From NCBI RefSeq assembly GCF_900105065.1, contig NZ_LT629749.1, positions 372,001 to 436,000 of the forward strand: a stretch of DNA of 64,000 nucleotides. Direction: 5' to 3'. This stretch comes from Friedmanniella luteola. GTDB taxonomy: Bacteria > Actinomycetota > Actinomycetes > Propionibacteriales > Propionibacteriaceae. Below the pieces are notes generated by a model, which made no database searches, was not told where the DNA came from, and was given only the letters and a program-made list of their open reading frames with translations. The translations under genes and the position numbers were made by a program. Below are positions 9,443 through 17,552 of this stretch, one piece after another; the stretch's first letter is position 1, and the number at the start of each line of letters is the position of its first letter.

Positions 9443-9665
9443 CCGGGAGAGGTGTAACACCGAGCCCGACCGGTGCGTGCCGGGGCCGGGTCCGGGGGCC
9501 GCCAAGAAGCCCCTGACCAGGGGTCACGCCGCGATTTCCGTGACCTCTGGTTGACCGGAACGAGACCGTTCCGTGATTTCTGGCCTGGGGCAGGCTGTGC
9601 CACACTTCCTCGCAACGATCGCACAACAATTCTCAGCCCTCGCCCCCAGACTGCAGGAGTGCCCC

Positions 9666-12158
9666 ATGCCATCGTCCTCTACTGTCGCGCGCCGAAGATG
9701 GGCCCTGCCCGTCGCCGGCCTCGCGTCGACGGTGCTCGCCAGCATCGCCCTGACGGCGGCGCCGTCGCTGGCCGCCGCGGCCACCACCATCGCCACGGAC
9801 GGCTTCGACCGTTCCGCCGCCTCCGGCTGGGGCGCCGCGCCCAGCGGCGGCGCCTGGTCGGTCACGGGCGGAGCCAGCCGCTCGGTGGCCGGCAGCGCCG
9901 CCACCGTGGCCGGCGTGGGGGCGAACCGCTCCTTCCGGGCTTCGCTGCCCGCGGTCAAGCTGGCCAACGGCACCGTCCGCGCCGCGTTCACCGTGCCCAA
10001 GGGCACCCAGGTCTACTACAGCGCCGAGGCCCGCCGGCAGGCCAACGGCACCGCGTACGGCAGCCGCGCCCGGATCGACGCCAACCGCAAGCTGCACACC
10101 GAGGTCGTCCGCGTGGCCGGCGGCGCCGCCACCGTGCTGGCGTCGAAGGTGCTCGGCACCGTGGCGCCCGGCCAGAGCGTGACGGTCGAGCTCGACGTCG
10201 CCGGCACCTCGTCGGTCGTCGTCCGCAGCAAGGCCTACGTCACCGGGACGCGCGCTCCCGACTGGCAGGCCCGCGCCACCGACAAGGCCGGGTCGCGCAT
10301 CGCGGCCGCCGGTGCCGTCGGCGTCAGCGGCTACGTCAGCGCCGGGCAGGCCGCGCAGACCTGGAAGACCCTGGCCTTCTCGGCCCTGAGCACCGGCAGC
10401 ACCGCGGCCACCCCGCCGGCTCCGCCCGTCGTCGCGCCGCCGGCACCTCCCGTCGTCGCCAAGCCGACCGCCACGCCGGCCGCGTCGGGCAAGCACGGCG
10501 CCGCCGCCGTCGGCAGCACCGCCTACCCGGTGCCCAGCAACGCCGTCTTCGTCTCCACCTCGGGCAGCGACTCGGCCTCGGGCAGCAAGAGCGCCCCGGT
10601 CCGGACCGTGACCAAGGCCCTCACCAAGGTGTCGAGCGGCCGGACCATCGTGATCCGCGGCGGGACCTACCACGAGTACTTCATCGTCCCGCCCGGCAAG
10701 GCCGTGACGATCCAGAGTTACCCGAACGAGGCCGTGTGGTTCGACGGCTCCAGCAAGGTGAGCGGCTTCACCGCCTCCGGCAGCGCCTGGCGGGCCGACG
10801 GCTACAGCTCCTTCGACGCCAGCCCGACCTACACCAAGGGCGCCCCCGACGGCACGGCGGTCGGCTGGACGTTCCTCAACCCGGCCCACCCGATGGCCGC
10901 GCACCCCGACCAGGTGTGGATCGACGGCGCCGAGCAGAAGCAGGTCGGCGCGCTCAGCCAGGTCAAGGCCGGCACGTTCTTCGTCGACCGCGGCGCCAAG
11001 CGGCTCTACCTCGGCACCAACCCCGCAGGCCGCTCGGTCCAGGCCAGCACGCTGAGCCAGGCCATCTCGCTGCGAGCTCCCGGCACGACGATCCGCGGCC
11101 TCGGCTTCCGGCGCTACGCCTCCTCGGTCCCGCAGCAGGGCGTCATCACCGCCTACTACCCGAACCAGAAGCTCGAGAACGTCGAGGTCCGGGACAGCGC
11201 CACGGCGGGCGTGGGCATCTTCAAGCCCGGCTCCAGCCTCAAGAACGTGACCATCACCGGGAGCGGGCAGATCGGCCTGCAGGCCAGCTACGCCGACGGC
11301 CTGACGGTCGACAACCTGTCCCTGCGGAACAGCAACGACCAGAACTTCAACCCGACGCCCAGCGCCGGCGGGTTCAAGGTCACCACGACGCGTGGCTTCA
11401 CCATGAAGAACAGCGAGATCACGGGGACGATCGGCAACCAGTTCTGGACCGACCAGTCGACCTACGACATCAACCTGACGAACAACACGATCACCAACGG
11501 CACCCGCTGGGGCATCGTCCTCGAGATCTCCTCCAAGGCCGTCATCGCCGGCAACGTCGTGGCCGGCAACGCCCACGACGGGATCATGATCTCGAACACC
11601 AACAACGTCAGCGTGTGGAACAACACGCTGGTGAACAACGGCCGCTCCGGGCTGGCGATCGCGCAGGACAAGCGGCGGATCACCCAGCTGTCGGTGTCCG
11701 GGCACGACCGCCGTCGCGCCCAGCCGGACATGTCCATGCCGTGGACGACCACGAACGTCACCGTGGGGAACAACATCTTCACCGGCGGGACCGGGAGCAA
11801 GTCGGCCATCTACCTGGTCGAGTCCTGGGACCGGGCGCTGAACGCGGAGCAGATGGCCACCTACTCCAACGGCAACGTGTTCAGCCAGAAGGCGGTGGGC
11901 ACCCCCAAGCTCGCCACGGTCTGGGGCAACGCCGGGGCCTACTCCACGAACTTCGTGAAGTTCTCCGACTACGTGGCCGCCACCGGCCGGGACCGGAACA
12001 GCTACCACCACCTGGGCGCGTCCCCGGTGAACGGCAGCTACCAGGCCGTCGCGGCGATCTCCAGCCGGGACACCACGGTGGGCCAGCCGCTGCCGGCGGC
12101 CGTGGCGACCAAGGTCGGCCGGGCCGCCGGGACGCGGCACCTCGGCGCCTGGCGCTGA
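9666..12158 (+). CDS. secreted parallel beta-helix protein, possible polysaccharide lyase or epimerase
   Basis: An 830-residue exported protein. The signal peptide (about 1-37, ending SLAAAAT) is followed by a jelly-roll-like module beginning DGFDRSAASGWG (about 40-240) that resembles the C-terminal modules of both PKD proteins. After a Pro/Ala linker (about 245-275) comes a DUF1565-like opening, VFVSTSGSDSASGS and IVIRGGTYHEYF (about 290-350), and a right-handed parallel beta-helix with Asn-rich turns such as NLTNNTITNGTRWG to about residue 700. This architecture is shared by polysaccharide lyases, epimerases and depolymerases; the catalytic residues cannot be assigned by eye. The start ATG has AGGAG nine bases upstream, and an in-frame upstream ATG lacks a signal sequence. 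Likely it processes or binds the EPS. Confidence 0.75.
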   Translation: MPSSSTVARRRWALPVAGLASTVLASIALTAAPSLAAAATTIATDGFDRSAASGWGAAPSGGAWSVTGGASRSVAGSAATVAGVGANRSFRASLPAVKLANGTVRAAFTVPKGTQVYYSAEARRQANGTAYGSRARIDANRKLHTEVVRVAGGAATVLASKVLGTVAPGQSVTVELDVAGTSSVVVRSKAYVTGTRAPDWQARATDKAGSRIAAAGAVGVSGYVSAGQAAQTWKTLAFSALSTGSTAATPPAPPVVAPPAPPVVAKPTATPAASGKHGAAAVGSTAYPVPSNAVFVSTSGSDSASGSKSAPVRTVTKALTKVSSGRTIVIRGGTYHEYFIVPPGKAVTIQSYPNEAVWFDGSSKVSGFTASGSAWRADGYSSFDASPTYTKGAPDGTAVGWTFLNPAHPMAAHPDQVWIDGAEQKQVGALSQVKAGTFFVDRGAKRLYLGTNPAGRSVQASTLSQAISLRAPGTTIRGLGFRRYASSVPQQGVITAYYPNQKLENVEVRDSATAGVGIFKPGSSLKNVTITGSGQIGLQASYADGLTVDNLSLRNSNDQNFNPTPSAGGFKVTTTRGFTMKNSEITGTIGNQFWTDQSTYDINLTNNTITNGTRWGIVLEISSKAVIAGNVVAGNAHDGIMISNTNNVSVWNNTLVNNGRSGLAIAQDKRRITQLSVSGHDRRRAQPDMSMPWTTTNVTVGNNIFTGGTGSKSAIYLVESWDRALNAEQMATYSNGNVFSQKAVGTPKLATVWGNAGAYSTNFVKFSDYVAATGRDRNSYHHLGASPVNGSYQAVAAISSRDTTVGQPLPAAVATKVGRAAGTRHLGAWR

Positions 12159-12200
12159 GCACCGCCCCACCCGGGCCCTGCGCCCACAGCACGACGCCAC

Positions 12201-12231
12201 GAGCCGTGCCGGTCACCGACCGGCACGGCTC
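12201..12231. terminator. bidirectional hairpin between convergent genes
   Basis: GAGCCGTGCCGGTC (12201-12214) and GACCGGCACGGCTC (12218-12231) form a perfect 14-bp stem with a 3-nt loop, midway between the ends of the beta-helix gene and the acyltransferase gene on the other strand. Confidence 0.85.
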
Positions 12232-12249
12232 GTCCGCGTCCGGGCAGGG

Positions 12250-13386
12250 TCAGCGCGGCGCGCTGGGCGTGCCGGCGGGGACGTCGACGACCGCAGCCTG
12301 CTGGACCGTGCGCGGACGGCCGACGTGCTTGAGCCGCAGCACCGGCTTCTCCAGGCCGAACCAGCTCGCCGCGGCCAGCGGGAGCGTCAGGGCCAGCGAG
12401 GCGAGCGCGAAGAGGGGGACGCCCAGCGACGCCGCCCCCACCACGGCCAGCAGCTGCTGCAGCGGGAAGGCGTAGATGTAGGTGCCGTAGGACAGGTCCT
12501 GGCGGAACTGGAGGCGCGGGTGCCGACCGAGGGCGCCCAGCCCGAGCATCAGGTAGGCGAGCGGCAGCGCGCCGACGACGCGGTAGTCCGGGAGCAGGCA
12601 CGACAGCAGCACCACGGCGGCCGCGAGCAGCAGGTAGCGGCCCCGGACGACGACCCGGTCGCGGTAGCGGTAGAGCAGGGCGCCCGCGACGAACGGCAGC
12701 CCGAAGCGCGAGCCCAGGGTCAGCCAGTAGTTGTCGACCGGGCCGTAGGAGGTGGCCACGGTGGTGACGGTGAGGACCACGAAGGCGACCGCCATGGTGT
12801 GGCGCCGCTTCAGCAGGCCCACCAGCCCCAGCCCGAGGACGGCCAGGTAGCAGAAGAACTCCCACACCAGGGTCCACATCGAGCCGTTCCACACCCCGGG
12901 GAACGGCACCCCGGCCGGGGTGCCGACGATGCCGTACTGGTGCACCCACAGCGCGGCGTTCGTGCCCACGTAGGAGGCGGCGTCGCGCCAGTAGCCCGCG
13001 GGCAGGCCGACCCCGCCGATGACCAGCGCCAGCGGGGCGATCACCAGGGCCGTCAGCAGCAGGCTCGCCCAGAACCCGGGGAAGATGCGCAGCACGCGGG
13101 CCCGCAGGAACGTCGAGACCTGCGGCGCGCGGAGCCAGCTGGAGACGATGAGGTAACCCGAGATGGTGAAGAAGCCGTCCACGCCCACGTGGCTGAGCAG
13201 CTGGCGCAGGGGGGCGAACGCGATGTCGCCGCCGGTGAGGGGGAAGGCGTGCCAGACGATGACCGAGACCGCGAGCAGCAGCCGGATGGCGTTCAGGGCG
13301 TTCTGGCGCGGGTCGAAGACGGCGGCGAAGGTGCGCGGGGCGGGCGGCGCCGTCGTCCGGTCGTCGGGCACATCACGGAGGGACAC
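12250..13386 (-). CDS. OafA-type acyltransferase 3 family membrane protein
   Basis: A 378-residue membrane protein with about ten predicted helices, of the acyltransferase 3 family that O-acetylates surface polysaccharides using cytoplasmic acyl donors. The family features are visible: VIVWHAFPLTGG in the first helix (conserved histidine near residue 46), VGVDGFFTISGYLI near residue 70, and FLRARVLRIFPGFW with the RxxR-like basic loop near residue 95. The start is GTG with AAAGG upstream. A -10 box TATGAT lies on the reverse strand at 13446-13441, giving a leader of about 50 nt. With the hexapeptide acyltransferase that diverges from it, this makes two acetyl-decorating enzymes in one EPS locus. 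Confidence 0.85.
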   Translation of the reverse strand: MSLRDVPDDRTTAPPAPRTFAAVFDPRQNALNAIRLLLAVSVIVWHAFPLTGGDIAFAPLRQLLSHVGVDGFFTISGYLIVSSWLRAPQVSTFLRARVLRIFPGFWASLLLTALVIAPLALVIGGVGLPAGYWRDAASYVGTNAALWVHQYGIVGTPAGVPFPGVWNGSMWTLVWEFFCYLAVLGLGLVGLLKRRHTMAVAFVVLTVTTVATSYGPVDNYWLTLGSRFGLPFVAGALLYRYRDRVVVRGRYLLLAAAVVLLSCLLPDYRVVGALPLAYLMLGLGALGRHPRLQFRQDLSYGTYIYAFPLQQLLAVVGAASLGVPLFALASLALTLPLAAASWFGLEKPVLRLKHVGRPRTVQQAAVVDVPAGTPSAPR

Positions 13387-13440
13387 GAGCGTTGCCTTTG
13401 GTCGCCGGACGGACAGCTCTCGTCGTCGAGGTGCGCACGC

Positions 13441-13446
13441 ATCATA
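13441..13446 (-). promoter_or_regulatory. -10 box for acyltransferase 3 gene
   Basis: Reverse-strand TATGAT, close to the consensus TATAAT, about 55 nt before the GTG start at 13386. No matching -35 hexamer was recognised. Confidence 0.4.
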
Positions 13447-13498
13447 ACCGCCGGTCGCCGGCGCCGGTCGGGTCAGGCCCCGGGCGGGGCGCCGCCGT

Positions 13499-13504
13499 TA
13501 GACT
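13499..13504 (+). promoter_or_regulatory. -10 box for hexapeptide acyltransferase gene
   Basis: TAGACT lies 9 nt before the GTG at 13514, close to leaderless spacing. It supports the 13514 start over the later GTG codons at 13538 and 13556. Confidence 0.4.
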
Positions 13505-13513
13505 GACCAGCCA

Positions 13514-14092
13514 GTGGGGCCGCCCCCGAGCCCCGCGGTGAGGGAGCTGGTGCCCGTGTCCCGTCTGCGCATGGTGCGCCGGCACTTCTGGAGCTACCTG
13601 CGGGGCGTGCTGCGCGGCCACCCCGGGGTGCGGATCGAGTCCCGCGTCAAGCTGCTGGGTCCCGGCACCTACGCGCTGGCGAGCGGCTGCACGATCTCCA
13701 AGGGTGCGCACCTGTGGGTCGGCCCGGGCGCCACCCTGACCGTCGGCAAGGGCGCCAAGATCGGCGCCCGCACCAAGGTCAACGTCGGCTCCGGGGTCAC
13801 GATCGGGCCGGACGTCCGGATCTCCTGGGAGGTCCAGCTGCTCGACACCGACTTCCACTGGACGACGTCGCCGTCCGGCCGCCGGCGCGAGCACAAGGCC
13901 CCGATCGTGATCGAGCCGAAGGTGCTGGTCGGCACCCGTTCGCTGGTCCTGAAGGGCGTCACCATCGGACGCGGCTCGGTGGTGGGCGCCGGCGCGGTGG
14001 TGCGCCGCGACGTCCCGCCGGGGACGATCGTGGCCGGCAACCCGGCCGAGCCCGTCGGCGAGGTGTCCGACTGGGGCAGCGCCCCGGACTGA
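13514..14092 (+). CDS. left-handed beta-helix (hexapeptide) acyltransferase
   Basis: A 192-residue protein of the LbetaH hexapeptide-repeat acyltransferase superfamily (WbbJ/maa type), which forms trimers and transfers acetyl groups to sugars. Imperfect hexapeptide turns run from about residue 50 to 165, such as LTVGKG, AKIGAR, VTIGPD and VTIGRGSVVGAGAVV, ending in the family tail VPPGTIVAGNPA. A histidine in TDFHWTTS (about residue 117) corresponds to the usual catalytic position. The start is uncertain: GTG 13514 follows a -10 box at near-leaderless spacing, while GTG 13556 has GAGGGAG upstream. It ends 1 bp from the convergent polymerase gene. Confidence 0.85.
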   Translation: MGPPPSPAVRELVPVSRLRMVRRHFWSYLRGVLRGHPGVRIESRVKLLGPGTYALASGCTISKGAHLWVGPGATLTVGKGAKIGARTKVNVGSGVTIGPDVRISWEVQLLDTDFHWTTSPSGRRREHKAPIVIEPKVLVGTRSLVLKGVTIGRGSVVGAGAVVRRDVPPGTIVAGNPAEPVGEVSDWGSAPD

Positions 14093-14093
14093 G

Positions 14094-15404
14094 CTAGCGC
14101 GCCGCCGGCTCGAGCGCCCGGGCGGGGCGGTGCCGGCGGACGGGCGGCCGGCGCAGCGCCGCCCGCTCGGCCCGGTGCTCGGCGTTGGCCAGCACCTGGG
14201 TGCTGACCGCCAGCCCGACCGCGAACCACAGCACGGCGGCGTACTGCGTGATGAGGGCGACGGTGACCAGGGCGGGGATCTGCGCGACGACGGCGATGGT
14301 CGCGGCCGTGGCCCGCCCGCGCAGCACGTAGAGGACCGCCGAGGCCAGCAGCAGCAGGACGAGGATGCTGGGCACCCAGCCGAAGATCAGGCCGAAGAGC
14401 AGCAGCGCGTTGTCGACGGAGCCGAACGCCCCGATCGAGACCTCCGACGTCGTCGAGACCGAGAAGTTGTCGGCCAGCCCGAAGGGCTGGATGTAGGTGA
14501 GCAGCTGCAGCAGCTCCGAGCGGTAGAGCGCGCTGCCCTCCGCCTCGGTGCCGGAGGCCACGAACACGTCCTGGACCAGGGTGTACACCAGGCCGGCGGC
14601 CACGAGGACCAGCAGCAGCAGGCCGACCCGGTAGGCCCGGGAGAGCGAGTCGCGGAGGAACAGGCAGGCCAGCACCACGGACCCGGCGGCGGTCACCATG
14701 CCGGTGCGGCTGAAGCTGACCACCGCGCCGAAGACCATCAGGACGACCATGGCCGTCTTCAGCAGGGGACGGAACCGGCTGCCCAGGGTGAGGGCGACCG
14801 CCACCCCCAGCGAGCTGCCCAGCGCGATGGAGTGCCCGAAGGCCCCCTCGGCGCGGAGGATGCCGCCGCGCGGCTGCAGGCCGCCCCACACCTCGTAGTT
14901 GGCGTTGTCCGCCGTGATGTAGGTGGTGAAGAGGTTGGTGCCGGTGGCGAACTCCAGCACGGCCAGCGCCGCCACCACCGAGAAGAACACCCCGACCGCG
15001 CCGTAGATCCACCGCGCGTCGAGCACCGAGGTGATGATCCGGCCGAGCAGGAAGGCGCCGGCCCAGGCGGTGGCGAGGTCGAACGTCGCGCTGAGGGTGG
15101 TCAGCCGCAGGAGGTACTCGACCACCGCGATCACGCCGATGGCGACGAAGAAGAGGTCGACGTAGGACCAGCGGATGCCGACGACCGTCGGCAGCAGGCT
15201 GGCCGCCGTCAGCAGGGTGATGATCGTGAAGGCCGGGAAGTAGGCGACCACCGACTGCCCGACCCACACCGGCACGAAGCAGATGACCGTCAGCCACGCG
15301 AGGACCGCGACCTTCGGCGAGCGGCGGAGGCCGGCGAAGACGACCGCCAGCACCAGGACAGCGGCGGCCAGCTGCAGGCCGCTGTCGAACTGCGAGCCGG
15401 TCAC
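14094..15404 (-). CDS. Wzy-like O-antigen polymerase/ligase family protein
   Basis: A 436-residue integral membrane protein with about twelve hydrophobic segments and a large periplasmic-side loop (around GTEAEGSALYRSELLQLL), in the layout of the O-antigen polymerase/ligase family (Wzy/WaaL). In a Wzx/Wzy system this protein would join repeat units outside the membrane. The motif GGLQPRGGILRAEGAFGHSI before the loop resembles the conserved RxxG...F.hP/H pattern of the family. The GTG start overlaps the stop codon of a 12-codon leader ORF (GTGA), which has a strong ribosome binding site while the GTG itself has none, so translation is probably coupled. Start assignment depends on that reading. 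Confidence 0.75.
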   Translation of the reverse strand: MTGSQFDSGLQLAAAVLVLAVVFAGLRRSPKVAVLAWLTVICFVPVWVGQSVVAYFPAFTIITLLTAASLLPTVVGIRWSYVDLFFVAIGVIAVVEYLLRLTTLSATFDLATAWAGAFLLGRIITSVLDARWIYGAVGVFFSVVAALAVLEFATGTNLFTTYITADNANYEVWGGLQPRGGILRAEGAFGHSIALGSSLGVAVALTLGSRFRPLLKTAMVVLMVFGAVVSFSRTGMVTAAGSVVLACLFLRDSLSRAYRVGLLLLVLVAAGLVYTLVQDVFVASGTEAEGSALYRSELLQLLTYIQPFGLADNFSVSTTSEVSIGAFGSVDNALLLFGLIFGWVPSILVLLLLASAVLYVLRGRATAATIAVVAQIPALVTVALITQYAAVLWFAVGLAVSTQVLANAEHRAERAALRRPPVRRHRPARALEPAAR

Positions 15405-15439
15405 GAGGCGGTCTGCGGGGTGCGGGCTGACGCAGCCAT
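15401..15439 (-). CDS. 12-residue leader ORF coupled to the Wzy-like gene
   Basis: On the reverse strand an ATG at 15439 opens MAASARTPQTAS and stops at a TGA that shares three bases with the GTG start of the polymerase. GAGGAG at 15452-15447 lies 7 nt before this ATG, an ideal ribosome binding site. The peptide has no attenuator-like codon run, so its likely role is to deliver ribosomes to the weak downstream start. An alternative is a sequencing error that splits the true N-terminus of the polymerase. Confidence 0.45.
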   Translation of the reverse strand: MAASARTPQTAS

Positions 15440-15611
15440 GGGCGTGCTCCTCGTGAACGGTCCGGCGTCCCGACGCCGGCGGCCCGGGCCGGCGGACGCC
15501 CGGTGGTCCCCGGGCGTCGCGGACCGGGGACGGGTGGTCGCGGCCCACTCTAGGTGGTCCGGCCGGCTCGCGCCGACGACCACGCGGGCGGCCCTGCTCA
15601 CGACCAGACCC

Positions 15612-17552
15612 TCACGACCCGGTCCCCGCGACCAGCGCCCGGGCCCGTCGGTAGGCGAGCAGGTGCAGGTCCGCGGCCGTCGACCAGTCGCGGGCGGAGA
15701 GGTCGGGGCGTCCCGTCGGGCCCCCGGCGAGCCGGGCCAGGGTCGACGTCAGGTCCTCCGCGGTCAGCCCGCCCGCGTAGGTGTGGATCCACCCCGGCCC
15801 CACCTCCGCGGCCAGCTGCGTGTTCACCTCGTTGTCGGGCACCAGGACCGGACGGTCGAGGGAGAGGGCGGCCAGCACGCCGCCGGAGTTGTGCATCTCC
15901 CGGTAGGGCAGCACCACCAGCTGCGCCGCCGACGCTGCCGCCACCAGCTCGGCGTCGGTGAGGAACTCCAGGTGCGTGCTGATCCGCGGGTCCGGACCGG
16001 CCAGTGCCGTCAGCTCCGCCCGCAGGTCCGGGCTGGAGGGTCGGCCCCCGACGAACAGGCTCAGCCCCGGGTCGGTCGCCGCGCGGAAGGCGGACAGCAG
16101 GGTGTCGACCGCCTTGTAGCGGCGGATGAGCCCGAAGTAGGCGAGCCGGCCGGGCACCGGCTCCGCGCGCGGGTGGGCGGCGAACCAGTCCCGGTAGTGA
16201 CCGTGCACGACCGTCTCGTGGGGTCGCTCGGCCAGCTCGGTGCTCGTGTTGATCCGGATCAGCAGCGTCGTCCAGCGCTGGAACCAGCGCAGCAGCACCG
16301 TCTCGCGCCGGCTGATCCCCGAGGGCAGCTCGAGGTTGTGCACCGTCCGGACCACCGCGGTCCCGCGCAGCCGGAGGCGGAGCAGCAGGGCCACGAAGAG
16401 CAGCTGGCGGAGCGCCTTCTTCACCGGCGTGCTGCCGGTGACCAGGATCTCCGGCCAGTGCGCGTGGAACACGTCGTGGTCACCCGTCAGCGCCCGGCGC
16501 CAGCTGAAGGTGCTGAGCGTGACGTCGGGGTGGGCGTCCAGGCAGTCCTTGAGCATCCAGATGTAGGGGTTCGTCGTCGGCCGCGGGTCGGGGAAGGACT
16601 GCAGGACCCGCACCGGACCGGCGGCGTCCGCGGTGCGGGTCGTCCGGGCGGCCCGGCGGAGGAGGCGCAACCCGTCCAGGGTGCCCCCGACCATCGCCGT
16701 CCACGGGGCGGTCGAGGTGAGCAGCTGGCGCCGGCCGCCGCGCAGCACGATGGCGTACGCCTCGGGCAGCGCGGTCGCGACCCAGCGTCGCCGGTCGGCC
16801 GCGTCGAGGTGCTGACCGGCGAACAGCAGCCGGTTGCGGATGTTGTAGCGGTAGTAGGTGGCCGACTTGGCCCGGCCGCCGCCCTCGCCCTGGGTGCCGC
16901 CCTCGTCGTGGACGGCCTCGGCCTCGCGGACGACCCGCAGGGAGCCGCCCGCCTCCCGGACCCGGCGGGACAGGTCGACGTCCTCCCAGTAGAGGAAGTA
17001 GCGGTCGTCGAAGCCGCCGACGGCGTCCCAGAGCCGGCGGCTGAGCAGCAGGCACGCCCCGCTCAGCCACATCTCGACCCGGGGCTCCGGGTCGGTCGGG
17101 CGCTTGCGGGTGGCCCGCATGCTGCCGCGGTCGAGGTAGAGGTCGGTGCCGTCGGACCAGACCCGGCCGTCGACCGTCCGCACCACCGGCCCGACCATCA
17201 CCATCGGGTCGGCGGCGACGACGCGCTGCAGCCGCTCCAGGGCCGAGCCGTCCAGGCGCGCGTCCGGGTTGAGCAGCAGCAGCTGCTCGGCGCCGGCGTC
17301 GAGCGCCGCCCGGGCCCCGAGGTTGACCCCGGAGCCGAAGCCGACGTTGGTCGGGCTGGCGACCAGCAGCCAGCCACGCGCGGCGCAGAGCGTGCGGACG
17401 GCGGCGAGCTCGGCCGCGGAGGTGAAGTTGTCGACCACCACGACGTCCAGGTCGGGCGACGCCGCGGCGACGGCCGTGAGGTTGGTCGCCAGCAGCGCCG
17501 ACGAGCCGTAGTTGACGACGACGGCCGCGCAGCGGGGGAGGGGGCCGCTCAC
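15612..17552 (-). CDS. GT2-GT4 bifunctional glycosyltransferase fusion
   Basis: A 646-residue protein with two glycosyltransferase units in one frame. Residues 1 to about 295 form a GT-A, family 2 enzyme of the rhamnosyltransferase/WbbL kind, with VVVVDNFTSAAEL, the LLLNPDARLDG donor motif near residue 95 and FLYWEDVDLSRRV near residue 187. Residues from about 314 (VRVLQSFPDPRP) form a GT-B enzyme of family 4 or similar, with YFGLIRRYKAVDTL near 470 and the donor-binding REMHNSGGVLAA near 553. The GTG start overlaps the flippase stop as GTGA, so it is the last gene of a coupled operon. A fusion implies two consecutive sugar additions to the lipid-linked repeat unit; donors are unknown. Confidence 0.8.
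   Translation of the reverse strand: MSGPLPRCAAVVVNYGSSALLATNLTAVAAASPDLDVVVVDNFTSAAELAAVRTLCAARGWLLVASPTNVGFGSGVNLGARAALDAGAEQLLLLNPDARLDGSALERLQRVVAADPMVMVGPVVRTVDGRVWSDGTDLYLDRGSMRATRKRPTDPEPRVEMWLSGACLLLSRRLWDAVGGFDDRYFLYWEDVDLSRRVREAGGSLRVVREAEAVHDEGGTQGEGGGRAKSATYYRYNIRNRLLFAGQHLDAADRRRWVATALPEAYAIVLRGGRRQLLTSTAPWTAMVGGTLDGLRLLRRAARTTRTADAAGPVRVLQSFPDPRPTTNPYIWMLKDCLDAHPDVTLSTFSWRRALTGDHDVFHAHWPEILVTGSTPVKKALRQLLFVALLLRLRLRGTAVVRTVHNLELPSGISRRETVLLRWFQRWTTLLIRINTSTELAERPHETVVHGHYRDWFAAHPRAEPVPGRLAYFGLIRRYKAVDTLLSAFRAATDPGLSLFVGGRPSSPDLRAELTALAGPDPRISTHLEFLTDAELVAAASAAQLVVLPYREMHNSGGVLAALSLDRPVLVPDNEVNTQLAAEVGPGWIHTYAGGLTAEDLTSTLARLAGGPTGRPDLSARDWSTAADLHLLAYRRARALVAGTGS

Noticed and set aside
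9391-9665. Cyclic di-AMP (ydaO) riboswitch before the beta-helix gene, prompted by disA in the window
   Set aside because: I could not recognise the conserved ydaO core in this gap or before ggt; the palindrome there fits a CRP site better.
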